DNA of 64,000 bases from Pseudooceanicola nanhaiensis DSM 18065 (GTDB taxonomy: Bacteria > Pseudomonadota > Alphaproteobacteria > Rhodobacterales > Rhodobacteraceae): NCBI RefSeq assembly GCF_000688295.1, contig NZ_JHZF01000015.1:151840-215839 (forward strand), given 5' to 3'. The position numbers were made by a program, and so were the translations under genes. The notes under the pieces are model-generated. The model was not told where the DNA came from. It did no database searches and worked only from the letters and a program-made list of their open reading frames with translations. Positions 29,854 to 39,855 of the stretch are shown piece after piece. Positions within the stretch are counted from its first letter, which is position 1; every line of letters begins with the position of its first letter.

Positions 29854-31107
29854 ATGCGCTCTCTGGTTTTCGTGCTGGCCCTTTGCCTCGCTCCGCTTGC
29901 GTCCCTTGCGGAGACGGTCGAGGTGCGGCCGGGACCGGGGGCGCTGGTGCGGGCTCTCGCGACCGCCCGGCCCGGCGATACATTGGTGCTTGGGGAAGGC
30001 ACCTTTGCCGGGCCGGTGAGGATCAAGACACCTGTCACGCTGACGGGACCTCTTGCCCGGATCGAAGGTCCGGGCGAGGGCTCCGTCATCACGGTCGACA
30101 CCGGCGGCGTGACGATCACCGCACTCACCATTTCGGGCGCGGGTGCCCGCCTCAGCGATCTCGACAGCGGTATTCGCCTGACGAAGGCGGCCCGGGGCAC
30201 GATCATCGACGGGGTGACGCTGGAGGGGAACCTGATCGGGGTCGACGTCCATGGGGCCCGTGACGTCACCATCCGGAACAGCCGGATCGAGGGGCGCAAC
30301 GACCTGCGTGTCGCGGAACGCGGGCCGGGCATCTACGTCTGGAACGCACCGGGTCTGACGGTCGAGGACAACCAGATCTCGAAAGGCCGGGACGGCGTGT
30401 TCATCACGACGTCGAATGACGCGGTCTACCGGCGCAACCGCTTCAGCGATCTGCGGTTCGCGTTCCACTCCATGTACGCCAACCGGATCGAGGTCACGGA
30501 CAATGTCAGCCGCGGCAACGACATGGGCTTTGCCTTCATGTATTCGACGCGGCTGATCGTGGAACGGAACCTGTCGGACGGCGACGCCGACCACGGCTTT
30601 TTCATGAACTTCGCCAACCGGGCCGAAATGCGTCGGAACGAGGTGCGCAACGGCGGCGAGAAATGCCTGTTCATCTACAATTCCAACCACAACCGGTTCG
30701 AGGGCAACCGCTTCGAAGGCTGCGGGATCGGTGTCCACTTTACCGCAGGCAGCCAGGGCAATGTGCTGGCCGGAAACGCCTTCATCGGCAACAGGACGCA
30801 GGTGAAATACGTCGGCACCACCTGGATGGAATGGTCGGCCGACGGCATCGGCAACCACTGGTCCGATCACGTCGCCTTTGACGTGAACGGCGATGGCATC
30901 GCCGACAGTCCCTATCGGCCCAATGACAGCATCGACCGGCTTGTCTGGTCGCAGCCGGCGGCACGGTTGCTGATGGGGGCGCCGGCCATGCAACTCATCC
31001 GCTGGTCGCAATCACGGTTTCCGGGGCTCCTGCCCGGAGGCGTGACCGACACCCATCCGCTGACGTCGCCGACCGGAACCGGACTGCCGCAAGGAGATCC
31101 CTCATGA
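29854..31107 (+). CDS. nosD: NosD, periplasmic copper-site maturation protein
   Basis: 417 aa with a Sec signal (LVFVLALCLAPLASLAE) and a long run of parallel beta-helix (CASH/PbH1) repeats, visible as recurring NxI/NRF units such as VYRRNRF, VERNLSD and RFEGNRF. It works with the NosFY transporter in building the CuZ cluster of NosZ in the periplasm. An AGGGGA-type Shine-Dalgarno precedes ATG 29854. Its stop overlaps the nosF start by four bases. Confidence 0.95.
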   Translation: MRSLVFVLALCLAPLASLAETVEVRPGPGALVRALATARPGDTLVLGEGTFAGPVRIKTPVTLTGPLARIEGPGEGSVITVDTGGVTITALTISGAGARLSDLDSGIRLTKAARGTIIDGVTLEGNLIGVDVHGARDVTIRNSRIEGRNDLRVAERGPGIYVWNAPGLTVEDNQISKGRDGVFITTSNDAVYRRNRFSDLRFAFHSMYANRIEVTDNVSRGNDMGFAFMYSTRLIVERNLSDGDADHGFFMNFANRAEMRRNEVRNGGEKCLFIYNSNHNRFEGNRFEGCGIGVHFTAGSQGNVLAGNAFIGNRTQVKYVGTTWMEWSADGIGNHWSDHVAFDVNGDGIADSPYRPNDSIDRLVWSQPAARLLMGAPAMQLIRWSQSRFPGLLPGGVTDTHPLTSPTGTGLPQGDPS

Positions 31108-32012
31108 CCGAAACCCTCGCCATCAAAGCTCTCTGTCTGTCTTTCGGCGGGCAGAAGGTGCTCGACGATGTTTCGCTGTCCGTCCAGCCCGGCGAACGGT
31201 TGGCCCTGCTCGGCCATAACGGGGCTGGCAAGTCGACGTTGTTCAAGACGGTCCTCGGCTTCCTGCGACCCTGCTCCGGAACCGTTGCCGTTGCCGGGCA
31301 CGCGCCGGGCTCCGACCTGGCCAGGGAGGCCGTGAACTACCTGCCCGAGGTCGTCTCGTTCCAGCGGAACCTGTCGGGCCGCGAGGTGCTGAGCTATTTC
31401 TCGGGCCTGCGGGGAACACCGAAAGCCGAGGTTTCGGACCTGCTGGCGCGTGTCGGCCTTCTGGAGGCCGCCGATCGGGCGGTCGGGGCCTATTCCAAGG
31501 GGATGCGGCAGCGTCTCGGACTGGCGCAGGCCCTGATCGGCACTCCCCGGCTTCTTCTGCTCGACGAACCGACCAGCGGTCTCGACCCGGTGTCGCGGCA
31601 CGAGTTCTACGAGGTGATCGCCGATGCGGCGGCCCGGGGATCTGCCGTGCTGCTCTCGTCGCACGGGCTGGAGGAAGTGCAGGACAAGACGGACCGCATC
31701 GCGATCCTCGCCCGCGGACGGCTGACGGCAGAGGGCACACTGGCCGAGCTGGCCCACAAGGCGGGTTTGCCGACCACGATCCGCATATCGGCCAGGCCGG
31801 GGGCGGCAGACGCGCTGCATGGCGAATTCGGCGGGCGGCGGATCAACGGATGCAGGCTGGCCCTCGATTGCGCACAGGGCGCGAAGGTGGATCTGCTCGC
31901 GCGCCTCGGGCGGCATCAGGACAAGCTTCGCGACATTGACATCGCGCCTCCCGGTCTCACCGACATCTACCGGCATTTTTCCCGAACGGGCCCGACGGAG
32001 GACCAGACATGA
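31104..32012 (+). CDS. nosF: NosF, ABC ATPase for CuZ assembly
   Basis: 302 aa. Walker A GHNGAGKST near residues 36-44, a signature region YSKGMRQRLGLAQAL, Walker B LLLLDEPTSGLD and the switch SSHGLEE. It is the cytosolic ATPase that pairs with NosY. The sulfur-containing species moved for CuZ assembly is not known for certain. AAGGAG lies before ATG 31104, with ATGA overlaps at both ends. Confidence 0.96.
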   Translation: MTETLAIKALCLSFGGQKVLDDVSLSVQPGERLALLGHNGAGKSTLFKTVLGFLRPCSGTVAVAGHAPGSDLAREAVNYLPEVVSFQRNLSGREVLSYFSGLRGTPKAEVSDLLARVGLLEAADRAVGAYSKGMRQRLGLAQALIGTPRLLLLDEPTSGLDPVSRHEFYEVIADAAARGSAVLLSSHGLEEVQDKTDRIAILARGRLTAEGTLAELAHKAGLPTTIRISARPGAADALHGEFGGRRINGCRLALDCAQGAKVDLLARLGRHQDKLRDIDIAPPGLTDIYRHFSRTGPTEDQT

Positions 32013-32836
32013 GCACGCGCATCGGCACCGTTTTCGGACAGGAGTTGCGGCAGGCGCGCCGCAATCTCTGGGTCATTCTGGCGACCGCAGTGCTTGGTCT
32101 GTTCGCCCTGGCGCTGGCGCTCTTCGGGGCCGGGCAGGGAAGTGGCCTGAAGGTCGACGTGTTGACCCTGACGGCGGTCAGCCTCGCCACCCTCTCGGTC
32201 TACCTGATCCCGCTGATCGCCTTGCTCATGTCCTATGACTCGATTTCCGGTGAGGTCGAGCGGGGGTCCCTTGCCCTGACATTTGCCACACCGGTCCGTC
32301 GGTGGGAGGTCTTCGTCGGGAAGTTCCTGGCCCAGACCGTTGCAGTCTGCGTGGCCATCCTGATCGCCTTCGGCACGGTCGGATGTGTCATCGCCCTGCT
32401 TTCCGAGACCGGTCAGGACGGAATCTTCGCCTGGCTCCGCCTGATGCTTACCGCAGGCGGGCTCGGGGCGATCTTCGTGGGGATCGGGCTGATGGTGTCG
32501 GCGCTGACCTGTCGCACCGCGCGGGCTGCTGCGGCCGCTGTGGGGGTCTGGCTGCTGCTGGTCGTCCTTTATGACGTCGCGCTTCTGGGGGCCATCATGG
32601 CGGCGGGTGAAGGCATCTTCGCCACCCACGTCTTCCCATGGCTTGTCATCGCGAACCCCGCCGATGCGTTCCGCCTCTACAACCTCGCCATGATCGACGC
32701 CGCGCCCGTCGCGGGGATCGACGGTCTGGCCCAAACCCTTCCCTTCCCGCCGGTGGCCGCGCTGGCTGCCCTCGGGATTTGGCTGGTGGCAACCATCGCC
32801 ATCGGCTCCGCCCGCACCAGGAGGATTGTCCCATGA
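32009..32836 (+). CDS. nosY: NosY, ABC permease for CuZ assembly
   Basis: 275 aa integral membrane protein with about six helices, for example LWVILATAVLGLFALALALF and AAAAVGVWLLLVVLYDVALL. The conserved ABC-2 type stretch YDSISGEVERGSLALTFATP lies after the second helix. It partners NosF and NosD. ATGA overlaps link it to nosF and nosL. Confidence 0.95.
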   Translation: MSTRIGTVFGQELRQARRNLWVILATAVLGLFALALALFGAGQGSGLKVDVLTLTAVSLATLSVYLIPLIALLMSYDSISGEVERGSLALTFATPVRRWEVFVGKFLAQTVAVCVAILIAFGTVGCVIALLSETGQDGIFAWLRLMLTAGGLGAIFVGIGLMVSALTCRTARAAAAAVGVWLLLVVLYDVALLGAIMAAGEGIFATHVFPWLVIANPADAFRLYNLAMIDAAPVAGIDGLAQTLPFPPVAALAALGIWLVATIAIGSARTRRIVP

Positions 32837-33366
32837 AGAAAGTCGTGGTCGCCCTTGCCCTGTCTCTCGCCTTGACCGCCTGCAAGGAAGATGTGGCGAG
32901 CGTCGTTGTCCCCGTCGAGATGACGGACGATGCGCTCGGCCATTATTGCCAGATGTTCGTCGCGGATCATCCCGGCCCCAAGGCGCAGGTCCACCTGAAA
33001 GGTAAGGCCGAGCCGCTCTGGTTCAGCCAGGTGTCCGATGCCGTCGCCTACATGCATGACCCGGAGCGGGAGATGGAGATCACCGCGGTCTTCGTCTCCG
33101 ACATGAGCCATGCGGAAAGCTGGAGCATGCCGGGCATCGCCAACTGGCAGGCCGCCGAAACCGCCTTTCTTGTCATCGAGAGCGATCAGCTCGGCGGAAT
33201 GGGGGTGCCGGAAGCTCTCCCCTTCAGCCGCCGGGAGGACGCGACCGCCTTCGTGGCGGACCGGGGTGGACGCATCGTCCAATGGGGCGGTGTGCCGGAG
33301 AGTTATGTGCGTCCCGCGGAAATCGGCATGAGCGGGCATGCCGGCGACGGGGAGCTGATGCAATGA
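32833..33366 (+). CDS. nosL: NosL, outer-membrane copper lipoprotein
   Basis: 177 aa with a lipoprotein signal (VALALSLALTAC; lipobox LTAC with Cys17). The likely Cu(I) site is HYCQMFVADHPGPKAQVHL, with Cys and Met spaced as in NosL. It delivers copper for the CuZ site of NosZ. ATG 32833 overlaps the nosY stop, and its own stop overlaps nosX. Confidence 0.94.
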   Translation: MKKVVVALALSLALTACKEDVASVVVPVEMTDDALGHYCQMFVADHPGPKAQVHLKGKAEPLWFSQVSDAVAYMHDPEREMEITAVFVSDMSHAESWSMPGIANWQAAETAFLVIESDQLGGMGVPEALPFSRREDATAFVADRGGRIVQWGGVPESYVRPAEIGMSGHAGDGELMQ

Positions 33367-34280
33367 CCCGGCTCTCGAGACGTCGTTTCATTGCGATGTC
33401 GGCGGCGACCATCGCGGCCGGCCGTGCATCCGCGGCGGGCAGGGAAACCGCCTACTGGCGGGGGCAAGCCCTTGGCGCGCGCGTCCAGATCGCCCTCTGC
33501 GGGATTTCGCAGGCCGAGGCGGCCCCCCTGTTCGATGGCCTTGAACTGGAGCTCCTGCGTATCGAGAGCCTGTTCTCGCTCTACCGGACGGACAGCGCCC
33601 TCGCTCGGCTGAACCGGGATCAGATACTGCGCAACCCCGATCCCGCCATGCTCCATCTCCTGTCCGAGGCCCGGGCGGTCTTCACGGCGACAGAGGGCGC
33701 CTTCGATCCGACGGTCCAGCCGCTGTTTGACCTGCATGCTCGTGCATTTGCCGAAGGTCGCCGTGCCGGGGCGGACGAAGTGCAGCAGGTGCGTCGCGGG
33801 GTCGGATTCGACCATGTCTCGCTGTCCCCGCAGGCCATCAGGTTTCACAGGGCTGGCATGGCTCTGACACTGAACGGGATTGCGCAGGGCTATGCCACGG
33901 ATCGTCTTGCCACTCTTCTGAAGAGTGCCGGTCTTCGGGACATCCTGGTGAACGCAGGCGAAATCCGTGCCCTCGGGGACGGGCAGGGGCAGGGATGGAC
34001 CGTATCGGTTCCCGGCGGCCGGGCCCTCACCCTGAAGGACCAGGCGATTGCCACGTCGGATGTTTCGGGCACCCTGGTCGATCCCGTCGCCGGTATCGGG
34101 CACATCTTTGATCCCCGAGGTGACGCGCCCCCCCCGTCCGGGCCGGTCTCGATCTGCCATGACAGTGCGGCGATAGCGGATGCCGCATCGACTGCCGCCG
34201 TTCTCATGTCGTCACCGGAACGCGACCTGCTTCGGCCGCTCGGGGCGAAAATTGTCGGTTCGGCCGGCATTCGGTCCTGA
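33363..34280 (+). CDS. nosX: NosX, ApbE-type FAD:protein FMN transferase
   Basis: 305 aa with a twin-arginine signal ([17 protein letters not shown]). The ApbE fold shows [28 protein letters not shown] and the flavin-binding [13 protein letters not shown]. It attaches FMN to the periplasmic Thr of NosR, so it belongs to the same maturation pathway. It is the last gene of the operon, coupled to nosL by an ATGA overlap. Confidence 0.94.
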   Translation: MTRLSRRRFIAMSAATIAAGRASAAGRETAYWRGQALGARVQIALCGISQAEAAPLFDGLELELLRIESLFSLYRTDSALARLNRDQILRNPDPAMLHLLSEARAVFTATEGAFDPTVQPLFDLHARAFAEGRRAGADEVQQVRRGVGFDHVSLSPQAIRFHRAGMALTLNGIAQGYATDRLATLLKSAGLRDILVNAGEIRALGDGQGQGWTVSVPGGRALTLKDQAIATSDVSGTLVDPVAGIGHIFDPRGDAPPPSGPVSICHDSAAIADAASTAAVLMSSPERDLLRPLGAKIVGSAGIRS

Positions 34281-34283
34281 AGT

Positions 34284-34297
34284 TTGTCCTTGCGCAA
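34284..34297. promoter_or_regulatory. NnrR/FNR-type box upstream of nirK
   Basis: TTGTCCTTGCGCAA fits TTGNN-N4-NNCAA. Activation at -41.5 predicts a start near 34332 with TAGCGT (34320-34325) as -10 and a 32-base leader to nirK. Confidence 0.72.
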
Positions 34298-34363
34298 GGT
34301 TCGGAATCGGAAGGGCCGGTAGCGTCTTCTCAAACAGCATTCCTACCTGAAAGGAGATTGAAG

Positions 34364-35512
34364 ATGCTGACGAGAAGAGCCGCACTGATGGGCGCCGCAG
34401 GCATTGCCGCGCTGCCCGTTCTCGCCAGGGCCGCGAAGGCCGAAGAGATCATGGACACCTCGATGGCGGCCCCCGCCGACCTGTCGAGCCTGAAACGCAT
34501 CAAGCGCAAGCTCGTGCGTCCTCCGATGGTCCACGACCATGAGCAGGAAGCCCCGGGAGAACCGCGCATCGTCGAATTCGAGATGCAGATCGTCGAGAAG
34601 GAGATCGAGGTCGACGATGGTGTCTATCTCCAGGCCATGACCTTCAACGGGTCGGTTCCCGGTCCCATGATGGTTGTTCACGAAGGCGACTATGTCGAGC
34701 TGACGCTCTACAACTCTCCCGAGAACATGTTGCAGCACAACATCGACTTCCACTCGGCGACCGGCGCGCTCGGGGGCGGGTCCCTGACGCTGGTGAACCC
34801 CGGTGAAAAGACCACGTTGCGGTTCAAGGCGACGCGGCCGGGGACGTTCGTCTATCACTGCGCCCCGGGGGGCCCCATGATCCCCTGGCACGTCGTCAGC
34901 GGCATGTCCGGCTGCATCATGGTCCTGCCGCGTGGCGGCCTGACCGACCACAAGGGCGACCCGGTCCGCTATGACCGCGTGTTCTATATCGGGGAGAACG
35001 ACTTCTACATCCCGAAGGACGAAAACGGCGAGTACAAACGGTTCGAGGATGTTGGCGAAAGCTATCCCGACACGCTCGAGGTGATGAACGGCCTGGTCCC
35101 GAGCCACGTCGTCTTCAACGGCAAGGTCGGCTCGCTGACCGGCGACAACGCGCTGCATGCGGCCCAGGGCGAAAAGGTCCTGTTCGTGCACAGCCAGGCC
35201 AACCGGGACACCCGGCCTCACCTGATCGGTGGCCACGGTGATCTGGTCTGGGAACGCGGCAAGTTCAACAACGCGCCGGAGCGTGACCTCGAAACCTGGT
35301 TCATCGCGGGCGGATCCGCCGGCGCGGCGCTCTACGAGTTCCTTCAGCCGGGCGTCTATGCCTACGTGAACCACAACCTGATCGAGGCCGTGAACCTCGG
35401 CGCGACAGCGCACGTGGTGGTCGAAGGCGACTGGAACAACGACCTGATGGAGCAGGTTCAGGCGCCTGTCGAGTATGACGCCGCCTACGAAGGCAGGACC
35501 GCGCTGCCATAA
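34364..35512 (+). CDS. nirK: Copper-containing nitrite reductase (NO-forming)
   Basis: 382 aa periplasmic enzyme that reduces nitrite to nitric oxide. A twin-arginine leader ([20 protein letters not shown]) is followed by two cupredoxin domains. The type 1 and type 2 copper ligands lie in QHNIDFH, in [20 protein letters not shown] (Cys166, with the flanking His and Met), and in [12 protein letters not shown] with the catalytic His. AGGAG sits seven bases before ATG 34364. It is followed by nirV. Confidence 0.97.
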   Translation: MLTRRAALMGAAGIAALPVLARAAKAEEIMDTSMAAPADLSSLKRIKRKLVRPPMVHDHEQEAPGEPRIVEFEMQIVEKEIEVDDGVYLQAMTFNGSVPGPMMVVHEGDYVELTLYNSPENMLQHNIDFHSATGALGGGSLTLVNPGEKTTLRFKATRPGTFVYHCAPGGPMIPWHVVSGMSGCIMVLPRGGLTDHKGDPVRYDRVFYIGENDFYIPKDENGEYKRFEDVGESYPDTLEVMNGLVPSHVVFNGKVGSLTGDNALHAAQGEKVLFVHSQANRDTRPHLIGGHGDLVWERGKFNNAPERDLETWFIAGGSAGAALYEFLQPGVYAYVNHNLIEAVNLGATAHVVVEGDWNNDLMEQVQAPVEYDAAYEGRTALP

Positions 35513-35591
35513 GGCGCGGCTGTTCCAGGGCGAAAACCGACGGGGGCGGCCGGACAATCCGGGCGCCCTCTCCTGGTCATGAGGTCCCGAT

Positions 35592-36425
35592 ATGGACAGG
35601 ATTGGAGTGACGATCGGGCTGGCGGGTCTGACGCTGGTTTGCGGCCTCGGGGGAGCGGCGTGGCTTGGCGATCTGGCGCGGGACAGGGAGGCGGCGCAGG
35701 CCTTGCGCGCGGCCGCCCTGGAAGGTGATATCGTGCGGGTGCCCGCGGGCGAGGCGGCCTATCGGCCGCTTGGCAACTTCAGCCGCGACGGAAAGGCCGT
35801 GACGCCCGGCGTGCAGAGGCTTCCGGTCGGCGCGTTCGACATGATGAAATACCAGGTCTCGCGCCGGGACTACATGGCCTGCGTCGCGGAAGGCGCCTGC
35901 GCAGACGTGGAGACGGGCACTGGCGGGCTGGCCCAGACAGACGTCAACTGGTTCGACGCGACGGCCTACGCCGCGTGGCTATCCGAACAGACCGGCCAGA
36001 CATGGCGTCTTCCGACCGTGCAGGAATGGCACCGGGCTGCGGCCGAGCGTCAGGGTGATCCGGCCCCGGACGAAGGCGACCTCGACCCCGGAGAACGCAT
36101 GCTGTCGCAATACCGGCGCGGCGTATTCCTGCGCGGCGAGTCCAGTCCGGCCCTGAGACCACGCGGCGGGTTTGGCGAAAACAGCCTCGGTCTGGCGGAC
36201 ATGGGCGGAAACGTCTGGGAATGGACGGATGGATGCATGGAGAACGGCGAGGTCGGAGAAGATGGCGAGATCACTGCCCGCGATCCCTATTGCGGGGTGC
36301 GCATTGCCGGCGGTCGTCATCAGGCGGCCATCATCGACTTCGTCCGGGACGCAAGCGTCGGTGGTTGTGCCGTCGGACTTCCACCGGATCACCTGGGGTT
36401 CCGCCTTGTGCGGGAGGGTCTTTGA
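35592..36425 (+). CDS. nirV: NirV, formylglycine-generating-enzyme-like protein
   Basis: 277 aa with an N-terminal membrane anchor (VTIGLAGLTLVCGLGGAAWL) and a SUMF1/FGE-type domain (PVGAFDMMKYQVSRRDYMAC, VNWFDATAYAAWL, RLPTVQEWHRAA, NVWEWT, GFRLVREGL). NirV commonly follows nirK in Rhodobacterales; its chemical role is not established. A GAGG Shine-Dalgarno lies seven bases before ATG 35592. It is 79 bases after nirK and probably co-transcribed with it. Confidence 0.9.
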   Translation: MDRIGVTIGLAGLTLVCGLGGAAWLGDLARDREAAQALRAAALEGDIVRVPAGEAAYRPLGNFSRDGKAVTPGVQRLPVGAFDMMKYQVSRRDYMACVAEGACADVETGTGGLAQTDVNWFDATAYAAWLSEQTGQTWRLPTVQEWHRAAAERQGDPAPDEGDLDPGERMLSQYRRGVFLRGESSPALRPRGGFGENSLGLADMGGNVWEWTDGCMENGEVGEDGEITARDPYCGVRIAGGRHQAAIIDFVRDASVGGCAVGLPPDHLGFRLVREGL

Positions 36426-36661
36426 GGGCCCGGGGGCGGGCAGGCCGCGGCGATCGGAGGGAAGCGCCTCGAGCCCGGTCGTGATGACCTCCACTGACGG
36501 CCCTGAGATGCCGTTCACCCGTCTCGCCAGGGCTGCGGTACAGCGTCCCAAAGGCGGTCGTTGCCACGCTTGCGCGGGATTGGTCATCTCTCAGAGGTCC
36601 GCTATGCGGACAAAACCGCCGTTCTTCTGTATGAAGGTCTCGAACACGGAGGAGCGACAGC

Positions 36662-37384
36662 ATGCAACTTGGGGTCATCGGGTGTGGAACGATTGCAAGC
36701 GCTGTGGTCCGGGGGATCGCGGAGGACGGGCACAGCATTACCGTCTCCAGACGTGGTTCCACCCACGCCAACGCACTCGCCGAGGCTTATGAGAACGTCA
36801 GGATAGCCGACAATCAGGCCGTCGTTGACGCCAGTGACGTGATTTTCCTCGGTCTCATGGCAGAGCTGGCCCCGGATGTGCTGGGCGCGCTTCGATTTCG
36901 GGAGAACCAGAGGCTTGTCAGCTTCATGGCGGGTGCCACCATCGAAGAGGCGGACGCCATGGTGCGTCCAGCGCGTGTGGTCGCGTTGATGATGCCGTTC
37001 CCGGGAATTTCGACCGGCGGGACACCCCTTCTGGTTCAGGGTGACACGGAGCTCGTCGGTCAGCTGTTCGGAGCCCGCAACAGCATCTTTCCCCTGAGGG
37101 ACGGCGCCGAGATGGCGGCATATCTGTGCGCGCAGGCCGTTCTTTCGCCGGTCGCGCGACTGATCAACGACACGGCGGAATGGCTCGGCGAGCGCGTGTC
37201 GAACCAGGAGCAGGGGGAAGCCTTTCTTCGGGAACTCGTAGCCTCCAACCTGTCCGAAACCGGGAGCGCCGCACTCATCGAGGCCCTGAATACGCCCGGA
37301 GGATTCAATCAGCGTTTACGCCTGCATATGGAAGCGAGCGGTATGCCCGAAGCGCTTCGGGATGGCCTGAACCTTCTGGAGTAG
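36662..37384 (+). CDS. Pyrroline-5-carboxylate reductase-like NAD(P)-binding protein
   Basis: 240 aa. The N-terminus is the Rossmann fold of the ProC family (MQLGVIGCGTIASAVVRGI), followed by SDVIFLGLMAELAPDVL and the P5CR-type VALMMPFPGISTGGTPLLVQG. The C-terminal dimer helix region has NLSETGSAALIEALNTPGGF, a divergent form of the ProC substrate loop. GGAGGAG precedes ATG 36662. The differences from true ProC leave the substrate open. It lies inside the denitrification region without an obvious functional link. Confidence 0.75.
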   Translation: MQLGVIGCGTIASAVVRGIAEDGHSITVSRRGSTHANALAEAYENVRIADNQAVVDASDVIFLGLMAELAPDVLGALRFRENQRLVSFMAGATIEEADAMVRPARVVALMMPFPGISTGGTPLLVQGDTELVGQLFGARNSIFPLRDGAEMAAYLCAQAVLSPVARLINDTAEWLGERVSNQEQGEAFLRELVASNLSETGSAALIEALNTPGGFNQRLRLHMEASGMPEALRDGLNLLE

Positions 37385-37608
37385 CCGCGAAGCCCGTGGG
37401 AAGAACGGCCACCTCGAACTCTTTCCCGGCCTCGGCCGCGGCGCCGTGATAGGATGGCGCGCAATGAGCCTGGAAGAAGGGGCGCGCCCGCGCCATCGCC
37501 AGCAAGCTCCGCGGCGGTGATCTGGCAAAGCTCGGGATCGCGGATGTCCTTGCCGCAGGCCGGGCCAAAGAGCGCGCTTCCTACCTTCGAGAGAGAGGGC
37601 CAGAGCAT
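37385..37608 (-). pseudogene. Possible frameshifted gene remnant
   Basis: Read on the minus strand, one frame gives VGSALFGPACGKDIRDPELC and continues QITAAELA. A second frame then takes over with MARARPFFQAHCAPSYHGAA and on to GKEFEVAVLPTGFAA. Both stretches use codons like the neighbouring genes, and they join end to end if a frameshift lies near 37490. It seems to be a decayed gene between the proC-like and MFS genes. The family was not recognised. Confidence 0.35.
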
Positions 37609-38776
37609 GACCTATTTCCAGAGTTTGTCCGCAGCCGGGTTTGCGGCCACCGCAATCAGCTTCGGCCCCGCTCGCATGGGGTTCGGGCTGTTCGTGCCAG
37701 AGTTCAAATCGGTGTTTTCAATGTCTCAGTCGATGGTGGGCCTCGTCTCGAGCATCGGCTTTGCGGGCTTCTTCGTCGGTCTGTTGATCGCACAGTTTTT
37801 CCTGAACCGGAGGGGGCCGGAATTCCCGGTCCTGAGCGGGCTGGCCGCGGCGACCACGGGGCTGGCCATCGTGGCGCTTGCGCCAAATGTGCCGGTGCTC
37901 GCCACGGGTGTCTTTGTCGCGGCGTCGAGCGCCGGACTGGCGTGGACGCCCTTCAACGACGCCGTACATCGAAAGGTGAGAGAGGTGGACCGCGCGACCG
38001 CATTATCGGAAATCAGCACCGGGACCAGCCTGGGGATCGCCGCGGCGGGAGCGGTGGCGGCGGCCATGGTTCTGATCGGGTTCAACTGGCGTGTCTGCTG
38101 GGCAATCTTCGCCGCGGCGAGCGCGCTGGCGCTTGTCGGCAACTGGGCCGCGCTGCGCCAGGTCGAGAAGGCCCGGAGAGATGGGCCAGCCCCCTCCTGG
38201 CGTGCGCTTATGCGGCGGGAAGCGGCGCCGCTTTTTGCCATCGCCTTTCTCTTCGGTATCACCTCCGCAATCTATATTTCCTTCGCCGCCGATCACTTCG
38301 CACAGGAAGGTGTGCCCGGCCTGCCGAAGGGCGCAGCTCCGGCGCTCGTCTTTATCGCATATGGCGTGTTCGGGCTGGCCGGACTGCTGACCGGACGGGT
38401 GCGAAACATGACGGGCCTCACCTGGCTGTTGCGCGGGCTTCTGGCTGTCGCCGCCGGATCGCTGGCATTGGCCGCACTGCTTGCCGGGAGCTGGACCGGG
38501 CTCGTCACCTCGGCGGGTCTGCAAGGCATCAACGTCATGATGACGAGCGCGGTTCTGGCCTTCTGGTCCGAACGGCTTTTCCCTTCACTGGCGTCGACGA
38601 GCTTTACAGTGACGGTTCTGTTCATGGCCGCCGGCAGCGTGCTTGGCCCGGGCTTGGCCGGACTGGTGTCCGACGGGTTCGGCCCGGACGCGATGCTGTA
38701 TGGGGCTGCTCTCCTCCCGGCGATCGCCGCTGCGGTGCTTCGCGACAGATCGGTTTCGGAGCGGCCCGTGGCGTAG
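37607..38776 (+). CDS. MFS transporter (YbfB/YjiJ-like)
   Basis: 389 aa with about 11-12 membrane helices, starting MTYFQSLSAAGFAATAISFG. It contains the early PARMGFGLFVPEF motif and the GFAGFFVGLLIAQFFLNRRG loop after helix 2. ATG 37607 follows GAGAGAGGG, and an upstream in-frame extension lies over the remnant region. Substrate is unknown. A short exact palindrome (CTATTG-G-CAATAG, 38778-38790) lies directly after its stop. No NnrR box was found upstream, so it may not belong to the denitrification regulon. Confidence 0.85.
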   Translation: MTYFQSLSAAGFAATAISFGPARMGFGLFVPEFKSVFSMSQSMVGLVSSIGFAGFFVGLLIAQFFLNRRGPEFPVLSGLAAATTGLAIVALAPNVPVLATGVFVAASSAGLAWTPFNDAVHRKVREVDRATALSEISTGTSLGIAAAGAVAAAMVLIGFNWRVCWAIFAAASALALVGNWAALRQVEKARRDGPAPSWRALMRREAAPLFAIAFLFGITSAIYISFAADHFAQEGVPGLPKGAAPALVFIAYGVFGLAGLLTGRVRNMTGLTWLLRGLLAVAAGSLALAALLAGSWTGLVTSAGLQGINVMMTSAVLAFWSERLFPSLASTSFTVTVLFMAAGSVLGPGLAGLVSDGFGPDAMLYGAALLPAIAAAVLRDRSVSERPVA

Positions 38777-39008
38777 GCTATTGGCAATAGACAATACTTC
38801 GGTTGAAGAGTGGCGGTCGGCCGGCGCGTCTTCAAGATATGCGGCAATTCTCATGCGTGCCGGAATAAATTGCCGGAAAACAGGAAAAGCTCTTCACGTC
38901 GCTCGGCGTCGTATCGCTCAACTTTGCAGGGGCTGGAACACTTGCGGACCGGCGGGGTTCCTCTCCTGCCAGCCCACCGAGGTTTTGTTGAAACTTTAGG
39001 AGAGCGTA

Positions 39009-39836
39009 ATGTTCCACCATTCCAGCAAACTGCAATACAATGTCCGGGTCGATAAGCCCGATCCTCAATTCGCCAAATTCCTCCAGCAGGCAATTGGCGG
39101 GGTCGAAGGCGAAATTCGGGTCGCCATGCAGTATTTCTTTCAGGCGATGGGTGCGCGGGGCGATGACAAGTATCGCGACATGCTCATGATGACGGCAACG
39201 GAGGAGCTGTCGCATATTGAATTCCTCGGTCACGCCGTTGCGCTGAATCTGGAAGGTGCGCCTCTGACCGTACAGGAGGAAGCCGCGAAGGACCCTGTCG
39301 TCAATGCCATCATGGGCGGCGCCAATCCTCGGCATATCCTTTCCTCCGGCCTGTCGGCGATGCCGGTGAATTCGAACGGTGTGCCGTTCGACATGAGCCA
39401 TGTCTATGCCACGGGCAATCTTGCCGCGGATATGATGGCGAACGTGACTGCGGAGAGCGGGGGGCGTGTCCTGGCATCCCGCCTGTACAACATGACCGAC
39501 GACACGGGGATGAAGGACATGCTGTCGTTCCTGATCGCCCGTGACACGATGCACCAGCAGCAATGGCTCGCCGTCATTGAAGAGCTTGGCGGCTGGGAAG
39601 CAGCCATGCCGATCCCGAACAGCACGCCGCAGGAGCATGAAGCCACGGAGCATTCCTACTACTTCCTCAATACCTCGCTGGATGAACCCACACCCGAAGG
39701 GCGCTGGACCTCGGGGCCGTCGCTGGACGGCCGTAGCGAGTTCTCGAAGCGCGACAAGCCTGATCCGCTGGGTCAAAAGCCCAGCCTGGGCAAGGCTCGG
39801 CCGCATTCCGGCACGCAAACCGAACAGCAGAAGTAA
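39009..39836 (+). CDS. Manganese catalase
   Basis: 275 aa non-heme (dimanganese) catalase, cytosolic, breaking down H2O2. Ferritin-like helices carry the metal ligands in GGVEGEIRVAMQYFFQA and ATEELSHIEFLGHAVAL, then RDTMHQQQWLAVIEELGG. The C-terminus (SKRDKPDPLGQKPSLGKARP) is polar, as in other bacterial family members. AGGAG lies before ATG 39009. It is followed 19 bases after its stop by a ferritin-like gene, suggesting a two-gene stress operon. Confidence 0.92.
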   Translation: MFHHSSKLQYNVRVDKPDPQFAKFLQQAIGGVEGEIRVAMQYFFQAMGARGDDKYRDMLMMTATEELSHIEFLGHAVALNLEGAPLTVQEEAAKDPVVNAIMGGANPRHILSSGLSAMPVNSNGVPFDMSHVYATGNLAADMMANVTAESGGRVLASRLYNMTDDTGMKDMLSFLIARDTMHQQQWLAVIEELGGWEAAMPIPNSTPQEHEATEHSYYFLNTSLDEPTPEGRWTSGPSLDGRSEFSKRDKPDPLGQKPSLGKARPHSGTQTEQQK

Positions 39837-39855
39837 CTGATAAAGGAGACATATC

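Noticed and set aside
38778..38790. CTATTG-G-CAATAG after the MFS gene as a regulator site
   Set aside because: It is short, lies right behind a stop codon and has no partner gene start nearby; more likely chance or a weak 3' hairpin.
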